Positions 36,025 to 49,281 of a DNA stretch of 64,000 nucleotides are shown here, one piece after another. The notes under the pieces were generated by a model. That model did no database searches and had not been told where the DNA came from. It was given only the letters and a program-made list of their open reading frames with translations. The DNA lies in assembly GCA_013420905.1 (NCBI GenBank), contig JAAXNY010000020.1:264945-328944 (forward strand), read 5' to 3'. The position numbers and the translations under genes were made by a program. Numbering within the stretch: the first letter of the stretch is position 1; each line of letters opens with the position of its first letter. The DNA comes from Collybia mongolica (taxonomy: Eukaryota > Basidiomycota > Agaricomycetes > Agaricales > Clitocybaceae).

Positions 36025-36512
36025 ATGCCTGTCACCGCAATCACTAGCCTCAACGATTTCAGAGCCATCGTATGTTCTTTCGCGATTATCCCTACTCGTT
36101 CAACTCGTTGATTTCTTAAAGATCAACAGCGGTAAACCTGTTGTGATCGACTTCTGGGCGACGTGGTGCGGACCATGCAAGGCGATCTCCCCCATTTTTG
36201 AGAGGTTCTCTGACGCTCCGGAGTTCTCGGGTATCGAGTTCTACAAAGTAGACACGGATCTCAACGATGGAGAGATCGCACAGGAAGTCGGCATCAGAGC
36301 GGTGGGTAACACATCCTAGGGTGTTGAGTTCAAGAAGGACTGACAAACTGTCTAGATGCCCACGTTCATGTACTTCAAGGACGGAAACAAGATCAAAGAA
36401 CTTGTGGGAGCTATGCCCCAGGAGCTTGAGGTAAGTCAATTCTAAGATTGATTCGTGAATGCATACTAATGCTCTGACCACTCAGAAACTCGTACAAACC
36501 GCCTTGGTGTAA
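36025..36512 (+). CDS. thioredoxin, 108 aa
   Basis: Four exons, 36025-36069, 36122-36301, 36356-36430 and 36486-36512, all phase 0. The product is a classical cytosolic thioredoxin: [18 protein letters not shown] carries the WCGPC redox site at about residue 28-32, the buried Asp of the FYKVDTD strand follows, and MPTF supplies the cis-proline loop. Length and the C-terminal amphipathic helix (KLVQTALV) fit. No targeting peptide. It reduces protein disulphides with NADPH via thioredoxin reductase. Intact. Confidence 0.95.
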
Positions 36513-36731
36513 AAGTGCTGTAATAGTTATAGACGGACGTAATTTTGCTGTACTTGTTTAAATGTTATATATGGCCATCCACTCACGGAGCGTTGAGTTT
36601 GGCGACCAATTCCGAAACACTCCAGTAGCGTGCTGGTCAAGTATATTGCACGACTGCATACCTTTAAAATCATTAAAATAAAAAATAAGTCACTAGCTCA
36701 CGTAGGTAATCTGGCCAGAAAGCCTTGATCT

Positions 36732-39327
36732 TCAGTACTTGTCCAACTCAGGCAGATGCACCGCCCCAAGCCACGCAAGTACAACCTCCACCCTCGGGCC
36801 ATGCAAGGGAATATTAATCGACATGTTCTTCTTCTTGCTCCCTCCAGAAGCCTTCTCCACTGCAGCCCTCTCCGCCTTCTCCCGCTGACGCTTGACCACG
36901 GGCGCCAACAAGATCCGCGCGCAGTCCAGCGCCTGCGCCCCGTCCGCCCGCGGGGCCGGTTTCGTCCCATCCACATGCGGTGTCTCCGGCACATGGTGTG
37001 CCGAGCTGCCTTCCCCATTCGCCGAACTGTTCTTCCTAGAAGTCGAGGACGAGGACGACGGGCGGGTGAAGTCGTCCTCCAGCCCGTCCGTCAGTGCGAG
37101 AGCGAGTAGCGGGGGCGGCGCTTCGATCGCGAGCCTCCCCTTCCCACGGAAGGCGGACAATGAGTGGGGCTGGATCCCGTTTTTCCACCCGCTCGCGAGG
37201 CGCTCCAGGACCTCGATAAACTCTGCCTGTCCCATCGAACGCGGGGGCAGGAAGACAGGATACCCCTCGAGGCCATCAACGAGGGAGGCAGTGCGCGCAA
37301 AGGTGGGGAGGATCCCCGCAAAGTCCGCGAGCATCAACTGGCAAATGAGGACGCTGAAATGAGACTCGACGAGTAGAGGGTGATACGTCGTGAACATCGC
37401 GGGCGCGTCGGTCATTGGCGGGGGCATGTTCGAGTGGTTCCCTGGGCGAATCGATTCGGAAAGCAGGAACGCGTATTCGGTCTGGTGGGCAATGTCGCCG
37501 TCCGGCATTGCGTTTGGGGACTCTAAAGAATCGAAATGGGACAGGAATTTCTCATGGTCACGGATACTCTTCCTGAGGAGGTTCGAAATCTGGTCTTTGA
37601 AGGTCTTCTCACCGAGAGCCTCTTTGTATGCCAAAACCTTGAGTCCATCCTTTTTCCCCAGAGGCCCATCAGGATGGCCTACCTCTACGCCTCCATACTT
37701 CCCGTTCTCAAGATAACACAACCGCAGCTCCGCCCCATCCGCAGAAAGCGCCTTACGGACTTCCTCGAGCTTGAGGACAGCACCTTCGATAAGGAAGATA
37801 ACCTGTTGCAGGTATGCTGCGCCACGGAGGAACAGCAGCTGGGGCTCGATAGGCGTAGGTGCGTCTGGTAGGACAGATGGATGGAGGAGCAGAGGTTCCC
37901 CATCCAACCCCTCGACCATGTTATCCGCCATTGGACTCGTGCCGTCAGGCGGCGCTTGTCCATTCGTGTGGGTGGCGGCGGTCCCTTTCTTCCGTTTCCC
38001 ATTCTTAGTCAGACGGGTTTCACCCAATGAATTGTGAATCATTCGGGCCCTGCGTGCGGCGCGCGCTTCTTTGAGGGCATGTGTAAAATCTTTCGTAGCT
38101 TGGGTGTATTCGTCGCGGAAACAATGGACTATGCCACGCGTCCTGTAGTATTCAAGTCGTTGTGGTTCGGCTGCTATGAGCTCGTCGAGAATTTTGGTAG
38201 TAGTTGATTCAGCGAGTTGTCGGGAGGGAATCTTTTCATGGAAGAAGTGTACATATCTCGCATCCAAGTCGTTAGGGTCTTCATCCCCATCCTGTCAGAA
38301 AAACACAAATGCAATACATTGATCGATACACACCATTCTTAAGTACTCGTTCTGCAACATCATCAAACACACTTCCCCCTTGCATGACCATAACGCTTGA
38401 TGCAATCTCATCAGCTTTGTAAGCTTGCGCCAATTTTTGAACAGCAAGGGCTCGTAGGCGGTGTATCCGCATAGCAGACATGGCGACATTCCTGCCGCCA
38501 CCCCCATTATTTCCAAGAGGGTTGATACCAAGCGACTGAGCAGTCGCCCAGGGGCTATTGCCGTATCCAGACCCACTTCGCATGGATCCCAATTCGGCAG
38601 CAGACAGCCCAGACGAGGCACGCACAGACAACTCCGCGGCCTCGTCGATGAGTCTTCGAATAGACGTGACTGAGCGAAAAACGCCCGGGTCGATAGGCGG
38701 CGGTGTCGCCTTCCCGGGCTTCGGTGTTGGGAAAGGAGGTGGCAGTGGGAGCGTGGAAAAGGTGCCGCGGGGGGAGTCTGGTGGGGAGTAGTCTGCTGCG
38801 AGGGTGTGGTATCCACGGTCTCTCTGCTTGCTGGCGGACACACTCATGGGCGGCGCGGGAAGCGGGGGCAGACGGGATTCCGGGGCGGAAAGTGTAGCAG
38901 GGTCGAGGTTCAGCACAAGCAGTGATTCGAGCAGTTCGATGGGCAGTTGGAGCCATGGGCCCTGATATCAAGTGAGCCGCGTACGTTGATACGTTGAATA
39001 GATCACACAAACATGGTAGGAACTGATGTATCTCCAGTGTTTATTCCGACTTATGCAGAGCACAGGTGGCCGGCCGTCCTCTGGGTCCTGCGTCTTCGCC
39101 TTCGAGGCAGCAATAGCAGCCTCCTTCGCCTTGGCTGATTTCTTTGGTTTCTTCTTCTTTTTCTTCTTCTGGGTCAATAGAACCGTTATATCATCCCCCT
39201 CAGCCTCCAGACTGGGCGAAGTTTCACCAGATTGAGTTGTAGGTGTTGTTAAGTCTCCGCTGATAGTTTGATCCTCCGTTTCCGGGGAAGTAAATGCATT
39301 ATCCAGAATAACTGCGGTCGGCACCAT
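36732..39327 (-). CDS. conserved fungal protein with TPR-like region
   Basis: Three minus-strand exons: 39327-39013, 38961-38332 and 38291-36732, giving 834 residues from the ATG at 39,327; the frame is also open to an ATG at 39,495 (890 residues). Intron 2 is only 40 bp but is the one that keeps frame. The N-terminus is acidic, followed by a Lys-rich stretch (a run of 8 K) and the conserved-looking KHWRYISSYHGPWLQLPIEL. Exon 3 starts with DGDEDPNDLDARYVHFFHEK and includes a TPR-like helix pair (residues LEYYRTRGIVHCFRDEYTQA). The end has RVEVVLAWLGAVHLPELDKY. I recognise it as conserved in fungi but not its function; the Lys-rich tract suggests nuclear or ribonucleoprotein contact. Confidence 0.7.
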
Positions 39328-42059
39328 TGCTAAAGAAAAGAATAGCTTTCTGACAGAGCCGGCAGTTGGTTCAAAAGAGTTCAAAAGAGAACGAAATTTA
39401 ACTGGTTTCCCACGACCCTCTTCGATCTTTGGACAGTTCGTAACGAACGTCTGTTGGCCAGTCTGGTTGCCCTGCTTCGGTCTCGAGCTGTTCATCCTTG
39501 AAAATGATAATCAGCTCGTTCTTTTACATGTTCCTGGGCCCAGTCTATATGCAGCCCATTTAGAGAAAACCCCGAAAAGGAATCATCAGAATCTGCCGTG
39601 CTTAGCGCCACGCCCCCACACTAGTCATCGGAGGTGAGTTTAACACTCCACCCTTTCTGTCTTTCGCCATCCTACGAAGCGCCGGAGCTTAAAACAGTAA
39701 TGACGAACCCAAGCCCATGTCGATCCCGTAAATCATTTTACAAAGCCTATCAGGGAAGCTGCCCTACATCCGAAGTGCCGTAGAGGGTTGCGCGTTTTAC
39801 CATATTCAGAGGGGCCCCGGAGAGAAGCCCATGCCACATTCTTCTACTGTTTAATTTTGTATTGGGCGTCTGTGCCTCAGAATTCAGCCGTCGGTGGTCT
39901 GGCGTTCCATTTTGCAGAGCCAAGAACACCAAACTCAGTTCTGGCCGAAAGATAATAAAGAAATTTGCAAACAACAAGCTATCAAGTGCTGGATAAGGTT
40001 CGGGAGGGCCCACAACATCTGTGTGGTCTGCCTTCAAGGTTATCCTGGAGGATTGGATCGAGTTGCATAGACACACCATCGAGGAATAATAGTATCCGCA
40101 ATATATACACCTGTCGATTTCGAAACACAGTTCGTGTCTTTCATCCCAATTGCGTAGATTTGGCGATCCCTGAACCTTTTAACTGAACCCAGTCCCTCCT
40201 CTTTCTCTGTCATGCGAAAACTGGTGGAAGATGCCGCCATTGTGTGAGGAAAGAGGCAAGCTACATTGAATATCTCTGTCGTGTTTATGAGTACTTCCTT
40301 CCCGTACCACCAAAAAAAGAGATTCAAAGTAATGCTCACAGCAGTTACATATAATACATTCATCTATCCGGCATCTTGATGGCGACATGGATACAAGCAC
40401 TTCTACAAGTCGTAAACTTCCAAGCCTCGGGATTCAAGACAGGGCCTCTTTTTAGATCTACTGAGGATTTAGTGTGTAACAACATGTCCCATACGATCAT
40501 CATCTGCCTAGTGCGAAGTTGGGTCCTGACCAACGCGAAATCATAATCGCGATAGCAGTACAAGTCTCCAACTTGGCTGTAATTTTTTCGTGGGTAGGTA
40601 ATAGCATTGGGTGCTGAGAACTGGGAGTTGGTAGCAGGAACAAAGCGTTTCGGGGATGCCAACGGACGAAGCGTGTTGATTGCGAGAAATATGTGTGCTG
40701 AGTGACAATTTCCCTAGAGGTTCGCGAGCCTGTGATTATCATAACAGGCCAAGGCTCAAGATGGTTTGTCTCGTTTTGAATGCTGAAGGGTCTTCCTCCC
40801 GAGTCAATGTGGAGGCATAATGTTCAAGAAGGGCGCTCGAGTCTTTGTCTGGTAAGCACCCGGAAAAAGTGATAACCACCAGGAACGTTCGGGAATGGGT
40901 TACAGTGAGAAGTGGACCAGGAAAAAAACAAGGTCGATACGCAAACCCGCGGGACAGGAGAGAATCGAGACAATCCGTGCGGAATAGTGGAGTGGAGTTT
41001 GTATGCCAGTAGGCTTTGAACACATTTGGAAAGATTCGAAGGGACTTTTCCGTTGGGCCACAGTAGGATTACCGACTTCAAGCCGCGTTGAGTCAATGCA
41101 AATATCAATCGAGGCTGGTCTAGAGTCTCTTTATCTTAGAGTCAAGGCAATCTTATAACAGTTCGAAGCTGCCGCTGCTTATGGTTCGTGACCAGGAGAG
41201 CGGGCGATTAGTCACAGACAGAGCTGTCCAAACGCAATGCTATTAGAACTCCATGCCTCCGCCGCCCCCTGTATTCCAAGTTCTTAGCAGAGTTCCGTGG
41301 CAGGTTACCTTGGTTAGGCCCTTGACCAAACCGGTTCCTAAAAGTTGTATCAATGGTTTCGGACTCTTGCTAGCCAGAGTATACCAGCGACAATGAATAT
41401 CCGACCGGTGAAGCCCAATTAAACGTTCAACGTACAGTACGCGTATGAGTGGGTACCTTCCTCTGTACATGTACCAGGTAATTCTTGACATCGAATTTGG
41501 TATCGCATCCTTGGAAATACCGATGTAAGTTCCCAACTATCCGCTTGCAAGGGCGTTAGTAGAACCCCCTTTTGTGAGAACGGGGTGACTGGTTCCGATG
41601 CTCCAACTATCGTCGTTGCAAGCGCGGCAGGTCCCAGTTAAAATAAAGGAGACCATTAATTTTCCAGTGCGCTGATGCTGATCGGGGCGGCGGCTTCTCG
41701 AGTAGGTTGAGGAAACTTAAAGAGTCTGAGAGATGGACATTAGCTGATGCTAAAAGGGAAAACTGGCAATTACCGTGGTGTGAGGCAGGAGAAAAGACTG
41801 CTTTAAAGTTTCTGAGTTCTATTTATAGTAAGAAGTCTTTCCTTTTTACAGTGCGCATGAAATAGTGTTGCTGCGAAGTGAGTTGAACTGAAACGAAGCG
41901 CCACTTCGTTTCCAGGTCAGAAGAATGAATTGTAAACGAAGTGAACTGACGAGGCCTCGCGAACTGGTGACCAAATAGACACTAATATGATCAATTACCA
42001 AAAGGGGAATGTATAGTCTGGATTGTATGTGCAACTGAGTGCAACTTGCAGCTGTACAT
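39328..42059. other. intergenic, 2.7 kb, no gene called
   Basis: Several minus-strand frames of 90-110 codons lie here (39,750-41,536), but none shows a recognisable motif or consistent splice signals. CG content is mostly normal. The stretch may hold decayed genes; I see nothing firm. Confidence 0.4.
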
Positions 42060-43030
42060 CATTGTTGGTGGGCATTGAAGGGGGTTGTGGAGTGTTTAAG
42101 GTCTTTGGCTGTGTGTTCATGTGTCCTGAAGTGTCCCAGGTGGATGGACATACAGTAGATGGTAAAATTGACTACAGGATGGAACCCATGGTTGGCTAAT
42201 AGTCCCCAGAGTACATATGTGGCTGAGAAGTTGACTGGGGCATTGTTCTGCAACTTATTGAGCTTTTATATGCTCTTGACTTGTGAATTTTGTTTTGATA
42301 GCTTCCAGAGGAATTCCTGAGGAGTGTACAAAAAGCATCCAGAGTTGTATGTATGTCCAAACTTGAGACATTTGGAACACATAACATTTTCTGGAGAATT
42401 TGATGTTCCACTTGGCTGAGGTCGATAGGTTTTTCTCAATTTCCTACATGACTGAGGGGGTTCATCATGTATCAGATGGGTTTAGGCTTTGGGGACTTCT
42501 TCTTCTTGATGACCAATTTGGTACCTTTTTGACCAGTTAAAAATTTAAGTGCTTCTGTATTTTGAACCACATTGGACTAGTCAGATCCTCTCCAAGCAAT
42601 CCTACAATGATGATCATGATTTCATGTTGGGATCTCCTCTATACTACCAAATGCTCTCCTTTTGCTGGCTTTTGCTTACTAATGCTATGCTCTAAGTCAT
42701 GCAACTGGCTGGACTTGTGCATCCTGCACTAGTAGATCTGCCCCCCTCAAGAATGGTGGCGTCCCCACCACCCTGCCACCCTCCCTCCTATCCCTACATC
42801 CTCCTCCTCTGCTTCTTCTTCATAGAAGAACCCTTCTGCTTCTCTGTTGTCTTCATTGACCTCCTGGCTTTCATTGGCCTTCTGATCTTCTTCTTCCCCA
42901 GCTTTCGATGCGTGTACATGTTGGCAGGCTGATATATCACGCCTTGCTGCTGAGCACCAAAGGCTGATACATATATTGTGGTAATCAGCAGGGCGGGTGA
43001 TATATCATGGCCCCGCTAATCACCACACTA
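42060..43030. repeat. second CG-poor repeat-like segment
   Basis: From about 42,060 to 42,900 CG is again rare while TG and CA are frequent, as in the left 6.8 kb. At 42,930-43,020 the words GCTGATA(TATCA), GGCTGATACATA and GGTGATATATCA recur with alternating orientation. I infer a second, smaller decayed transposon fragment. Confidence 0.45.
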
Positions 43031-43507
43031 TCTGTGTGGTGCTGTGCCTACCCTTACCCAAGGTACTGTTTTATCCTCACCGCATCTGATACATCATCTG
43101 ATACATCGCGCTCCCACACCCCGCCCTCTTTGTCAGCCGCACACTATTCAATTTGATCCCGCATGGGCGCCCACCTTCTTTGTCACCATGTCACACTTCC
43201 TCTTGATCTCGATCCATCTTCTCTTCTCGAATAATCGATTTACGATGCTCTGGAGATCTACATTAATTTTACACACCTTCTTTTAATATACAGTAGCCGT
43301 GCTGTCATGATGTCATACTAGTAGGTATACACCATACAAAAAATTGTTGCGATGTAGCGAGCAAGTATAGACAGGGTCAATGACATTCGACAACCTTACC
43401 ATCAACAGCTGCTCCGTTTCCTTTAATCAGAAGTCCCGACAGCCCCTCCCATTTTGTTTCACAGAACGCGTGCATTTTGTCACGGATTGCGGCCTAAAAA
43501 ATTCATG

Positions 43508-46500
43508 TCAGCATGATCGCATCCACCTCGTGAACGAATCATGTACCTGGCGAAGAGCATAGGCACGCCGCCCCTCGTCTACAGCTGCTTGTTCAAGGAT
43601 ACCCCTGGCTAAATCCAGATTTCCGGGGGAGCGGAGATTGTTGATGGTTGGGAATGTTGTCGTAGCACATTCCCTCCACTTCTTGGCTTTCCAGGCGAAA
43701 AATACCTTGACACGTCGCATTTCTTCATCTAATAACAGGCATTCCTCCTGCCATCGATGGGCCCTTGCACGTGCTTTACACCATTCAACACAGAGAGCTA
43801 AGGATCAAAGAGGTATCAGCGCAACCCAATGCATGTCAAATGTATGAAACCAACCTTCTCGTGACTGTTCATCCATCCCCTCTTTGGAAACAGATCTGTG
43901 AATCCTCCAAATCCAAGTCACCTGTTTCCTGCCCTTGGCACTGTCCTCGTCCATCCATGGGAGTCCCATCACATCAGAGTCCGCGAGAGTACGGAGCTGG
44001 TCACTCCAGTTGAACTCCATCAGAGGTGGTGTGAGTTTTTCGAGGGCGGCATGGGCATGGCAATATCGCGCAACGGTGGCTTTCACCTTCTGGGAGACGG
44101 ACTCAATGATGGAGCGGCTTTTTGTCAGCATGCCCGTTCCTAAAATGTTCCGATCCTTCTCGCGCCAGAGATATGACCGGAGAAGCAAGAGGCCCCGAAG
44201 CTCATCAAGATACTGGAATGCGCGAACACGTCGGAGATGCCACTTGAATGACATCAAACGCTGTGGGCACCGCATGTTGTTGACTACGTCGGATGGCAGG
44301 AGAAGTTGGATGTTGAAGGCGGCTGGGGGCTCTTTGCTGCCAGCAGCGGTTGAACGGGCCCGAATTGCAGCGACGGCCGGCATGTAGAGGTGTTGGACCT
44401 CAATCCAAGCCTCAATCTTGCACTGGAGAGCATTACACCGCTCTAGGACCTTTGCGCGTTGGAGATCGGTGGAATGAGGGCCAAGAGCATTCGAGTCGAT
44501 TTGTAGTTTGCTCCTAGGGCTCGATGTCAATCCCAATGCGAAAAAAAAAATGCCGTGACGTACTGTAGTTCCTCCAGTTCCAGGCCTTGCCAGATCAGCA
44601 TACTGGCAGAGACAGACTCATGCAAGAGCTCAGCAGTCCCCTTTGCAAACTCTTCTTTTTCTTCCTGAGCAAAACGCAGGCGTACTTCCTTATCTGTTAT
44701 AGCTGATGAAAAACGTCAGCGCGGTGATACAGCACATGATAAACTACACACTTTGAGACTTTATCGCATACGGGTTGGGGCATCCTTTGTCCATTTCCCA
44801 GGCCTGAACCAGCTTCGTCCACTCCTTCGTCAAGGCCAAGGGTAACGCAGCATCAAACTCCTGGAATGCTTCAACTTGTTCTTCACAGGCCTCGAGTGCT
44901 TCTTTGGCTTGGCGGACAAAGGTTTGACCTATAGAGAGAATTCAAAATAAGGTTCACACAATACAAAACGAAAGATATACTGACCAATGGACATGATCTT
45001 TCGCCAGTTATAATCCCCAAAGTGGTCATCAAGCGTGTCTCGCCTCGACCCAGGGCCCATCTCCTTTGTGCTGTTTGCTACTGCATTGGCCGCTGCCCAT
45101 CCACGCTCGGGGGCCTCACCATCAGTGCGACCAATGCGAGGTGTAAAATTGAAGTTGTAGTCGAGATGACAACTTTCTTGATGCGCAGGAAGGTGGAACT
45201 TGGGAATGAGCGGAGTTATACTATATTGATGACCAGGGCTAAGCAGATTCGGAGGATATGACTCGCAATGCTTGAAAAGGTTCCGAATCCATTGGCACAT
45301 GATATCATAGGACACGACCAGAAGAATGGGTAGAAAGTGGGCCAGACTTCCAAGAAAGAAATAATCCATGTTGATGTACCTGGAGGGATGGTAAATGAAC
45401 ACGAAACATGCAAAATTTATAAGACTGTACCATTCTCCTTTCTGGAGATCGCCAAGTGATGTTGGTCGTGCCATGTCGTGTCTACTACATCCCGCAGCCC
45501 CCAGACCATTCGTCGACACTCCGTGACTACTGCGCATCGTTGCCGATTTGATGGCATCGTGGTTGTTGCAAGTGCTCTTCTCATTCTCAAACTGATCCCC
45601 AAACTGGTTCAGATGCCAATGAAATTGATGCTCCTCAACAACGTATGCATAGCCGTGATTCAGACCCGGATCTTTTACATTATTGGATACATTCATGCGC
45701 TTCAAGCGAAAGTTGGCATCAATTGCCAGGAACAGGGCGTACAACCAACTGTTGTCGGCCAATCAGAAACATGCATGTCCAAAGAACAAAGAACAGGAGA
45801 CGTACGCTTTATCCCTCCCCACCCGCTCCCAGTCATCAGGAAGGTTTATTCCGGGATATGGACATGCCGGACACAACACCGCACATTCACCCTCCTTTGT
45901 TCCCACTACACCAGTTGCGTCATGCCCACGGCCACTACACTTGAGAAGCCTTACATGATGCCACTGGCGTATCATCCGTAAAAGAGCAACATATCGGTCC
46001 TGAAAATTTATCAGAACGGTTCACCAAGGAGGAAAAAAACTTACTGCAGGAGGTTGTGTTCCAGTATTGTCGGTTTGTCGTGCGAGGCCCTGATAGAATT
46101 CCCAGCAAGATATTTTCGACGTAAAATTGAGAAGTTGGAAATGTTGGAGGGCTCGGAATGTTGCTGCTGTTTGGGGATCCATGATTGTTGCCGGCCAAAG
46201 TCAGAAGCGGAGTAGCTGCGTTGGCCGAGAGTTTGCATGTTGGCATGCACAATAATCGAGGCCGATGTCATGAATGCCGTGCACATCAATAACAATGAAG
46301 GTATCATCAGATGCCTTCGCGGGGTTAGGACAGATTTCTCCAGGTGGGTGGCCTAGCTGTACTTGAAGGCCAAGATTCTTAAGTGTCGTCTTCGAGAAAT
46401 AAGATCCGTTCCATTCCTAAAAGATGTCAGCGAGAAAATTCGAGAGCTTGGCTGGGGATAAACTCACATGGATGCGGTGGAAAGGCAGCGCACAGTGCGA

Positions 46501-47415
46501 GAGAATGATGCATGTGCCACAATACAGTTGAAGATTGTTGCAATCACAGCAACGAAAGATCAGCACATCGGTTGCAAAGCAATGCGCACATGACTTGTGG
46601 GCATCACCGCACCCTTTGAGGCATAGTACCTCCTCCACAAACGTATCGGTGTAGGGGGCCCATGCAAGAAGTGGATTCTCCTATTGCTAGTATTAAAAAA
46701 GGGCTGTAGTGATTATGAACGTGGCTTACTGAGACCAAATTCCATTTCCTGCTTTTCCCAGGTTGTTGTTGTTCAAGAATTTCAGCCCCTGAGAGTAACT
46801 TGCCATCTCCAGCCAGGATGTTGTTGATGTCCGTGTTGTCATCAAAAAGCTCGGTCCTGAACTGATTGTCGCTGAACTGATCATGCGTATTTGGAGGATT
46901 GCGAACTGAAGGTCGTTTTACGGGAGAGGTTGGTATGGAGATATAATCTTGCCGAACTGTAAGGCGTTGTGAACCCGAAGAGAAATGAGTATGGCGTTCA
47001 ATTGTTTGAGGTGCGGGAGCCGCCTGGTTGTTATCAGATTCATAGTGATCGAGAGCAATGCGTCAGCGTTTTTTCTTTGCCATTTCGTCGATTGTTGGAA
47101 ATTTGTTCCTGCACGTGCACAAACGCGTTGTGCATGTGAACATTGAATTCCCCAAACATGGTCAGGTGCACCAAGATGTAAATTCAACATTGCTGGGTCA
47201 ACGGATCATATAAGTCTCCTCACTCTCCTTTTTCGAGTCCTGCCAGTCCCAATCACATATTCGTCGTCACTCGCATTCGTGCTTGCCGTGTTTGGTCCCT
47301 CAGATCGGGTGCCTGAATCACTCATTGATGGTGATGGAGACGCGCAACGTCTCTGCGATTGAGTGCCCAAAGATGGAGATGAACCTTGCGTCACGTTGCA
47401 AGGCACCTGTTCCAT
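43508..47415 (-). mobile_element. KDZ-type transposase gene with CxC2-like cluster (one in-frame stop)
   Basis: Multi-exon transposase on the minus strand. In order: an N-terminal Ser/Arg region from about 47,415; a cysteine cluster (CGDAHKSCAHCFATD, FRCCDC, LYCGTCIILSHCALPFHRIH at 46,640-46,460) matching the CxC2 clusters of KDZ (Kyakuja-Dileera-Zisupton) transposases; DDTFIVIDVHGIHDIGLDYC; TAATFRALQHFQLLNF; DNTG; RGHDATGVVG; CPACPYPGINLP; and the RNase H-fold core with LAIDANFRLKR, GCSRHDMARP, VVSYDIMCQW, PKFHLPAHQ and GEAPERGW, which supply the Asp/Asp/Glu set. A long helical C-terminus runs to about 43,508. A TGA at 46,203-46,201 interrupts the frame between QLLRF and LWPATI, where the family usually has a sense codon; a CGA to TGA change would explain it. 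Terminal repeats were not located. Confidence 0.8.
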
Positions 47416-48371
47416 AAACAAGGGATATCGACGTATAGGCCGTATATAGAATTGTGCTGTAAAAGTATGGTCTTTAACCAACTAAAAACCTCAATCAGTC
47501 TCAGAGCAGAAATGAGAAAGCACATATGACACACCAACTGGAGGTGGTAATAATCAAGCTCAGTGTCCCAGTGCGTGTCCAGTTTTTCCTCTATGCAGAA
47601 AAATTGATTGAACTCGCGCGCAAGGTCCTGATGAGTTCCAATTTTCGGCACATGGTTACCAGTATCATGAAAAACTTGACATACCTGGAAGCGCTCTTGT
47701 ATCGCGATGCCTATGGCCTCCGGATCATGGTCATCTTGATGATAAGATGGCCAACACTCGAACCAGACCTTTGATGCCTTGGCGATGAATTTGGATTCTT
47801 CCCCGCTGGATCATGCTTGCCGAAAGTAGGGTGCGAACTTTTCGACGAATTCCCTTTTCTCCTGTCACTCCAGGTAACGGGCTGATAGGATATTGTTTCC
47901 GAGTATCAACTGCATGAGGACGGGTTAGTAACCAAAAGCCGTTCCTGATCAGGGATCGGAAAGATCAAAAAGATCAAATACCTCCTGAATAGGACACCCG
48001 GCATTCAAAACAATCACAAGCTCAGAGATCAAGTCGCAAATGGGTCGTAAGTGTGGCCAGTCGAGCGTTGGTTGGGAATTCATCGAGAGAGAGCAAAGAG
48101 GAAGAAATTGAAAAAATGAGCAAACACCAGGCACCGGAAGAAGGTTGCTTCCCGGTACCCGGTGCTCTCACATAAAATGTAAAAAAATTCAACAAAAATT
48201 TACCCCCTACACCAGGACTGGAAAGAAATCGGCAAAAGACCTTCAAATATGCTGTACATAGTGTCTATAATGTTATTTGAGGGTACAAGGTTGTCTTGAG
48301 TAAAGGTCAGACAATGCTCAAAAGTCGAGCAATGATGTACACAGTTTCATACATCAACTACGAGTATCACG
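47416..48371. other. spacer between KDZ transposase and next gene
   Basis: About 950 bp. No intact gene was recognised. It may contain one end of the KDZ element and the divergent promoters of the transposase and of the plus-strand gene at 48,372. Confidence 0.4.
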
Positions 48372-49105
48372 ATGGGTCGGCCAAAGTTGTATCACATGCC
48401 TGAAGCTCGCCTCGCCACAAACCGTGCCAAAAGCAAGCGATCATATGACAGGTAAGTTTCTCTTTGAATTCAGTGGGTTTTACAGCTGACATCTTTAACA
48501 GGCACAAGTGTACGGTTGCTTCACGACGTTGCCAAAAGCGTGCAGCACCCAATTCAGGGTGTGTCGTCTTCCGTCATTGCTGCAAACCACCCTCAGCTAA
48601 CAACTAATGTTGATATCAGGCAAAAAAATCAAGAATGCATTGATCACTCACTGTCGGCAAGCAAACCCTCCATGCCCCCACGAGATACGTATGTCCCTCA
48701 ATCACACATGTCCACCATGATGTTCACAGGGCAAGAAACTCGAATAGCACCTATTGGTCGAAGCACTGCGAACACCTAGCTAACAAGCTTCGGAAACTTA
48801 CCGACGGTAACCCCACTGCATTTGTCGATTCCATCTACCACAAGTACCTGTCATCTTGTGAGCAAGATATTATTGAAGCCGCCGTGGGTCAAACATCGGA
48901 TTTCCTCGCGTCGATTCACCGCTACCAAGGCAAATTACTACAGCTCGCTGGGATGGGTCAGGAGCTTGAGGCAGCAAATTTGATTGAGAAGGATGTGCAA
49001 AAAATAAATCTGTGGCTGGAGGAATTACTGTGCAGTGCTCTCGGAGATTTCAACGAAGCTATCAGTATGTACGGCTCATGTAGATTTATGTTCCAGTCAA
49101 ATTAA
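48372..49105 (+). CDS. small KDZ-neighbour protein with basic N-terminus
   Basis: The first exon (48372-48451) encodes MGRPKLYHMPEARLATNRAK followed by SKRSYDR and a GTAAGT donor; exon 2 starts at 48502 with HKCTVASRRCQKRA. From memory, mushroom genomes carry many genes starting 'M-RPKLY-TPEE...ANRAKSKR-YD', often beside transposons. Further exons lie about 48,610-48,706 and 48,732-49,105, the last reading YWSKHCEHLANKLRKLTDGN, FVDSIYHKYLSSCEQDIIEA and a helical tail. Middle exon borders are not certain, and the frame in exon 2 soon meets a stop, so it could be partly decayed. The basic start suggests DNA binding. Function unknown. Confidence 0.5.
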
Positions 49106-49281
49106 TACAGCAGACAACGTCTCATTTGTTTCACAAACTTCTACATAGGAAAGATGATACAGTCAAGATAGCAGAATGATGTCAAACAAGATACATATGT
49201 ACAGATAGCAAAAGAACATCCAGAGAGACCAGAATATATATGTACACATCCTCCCAAAAACAACGCCGACGTCTAAAGTGT

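Noticed and set aside
39750..41536. Minus-strand frames of 90-110 codons
   Set aside because: No family pattern and no way to join them with consistent introns; left as intergenic.
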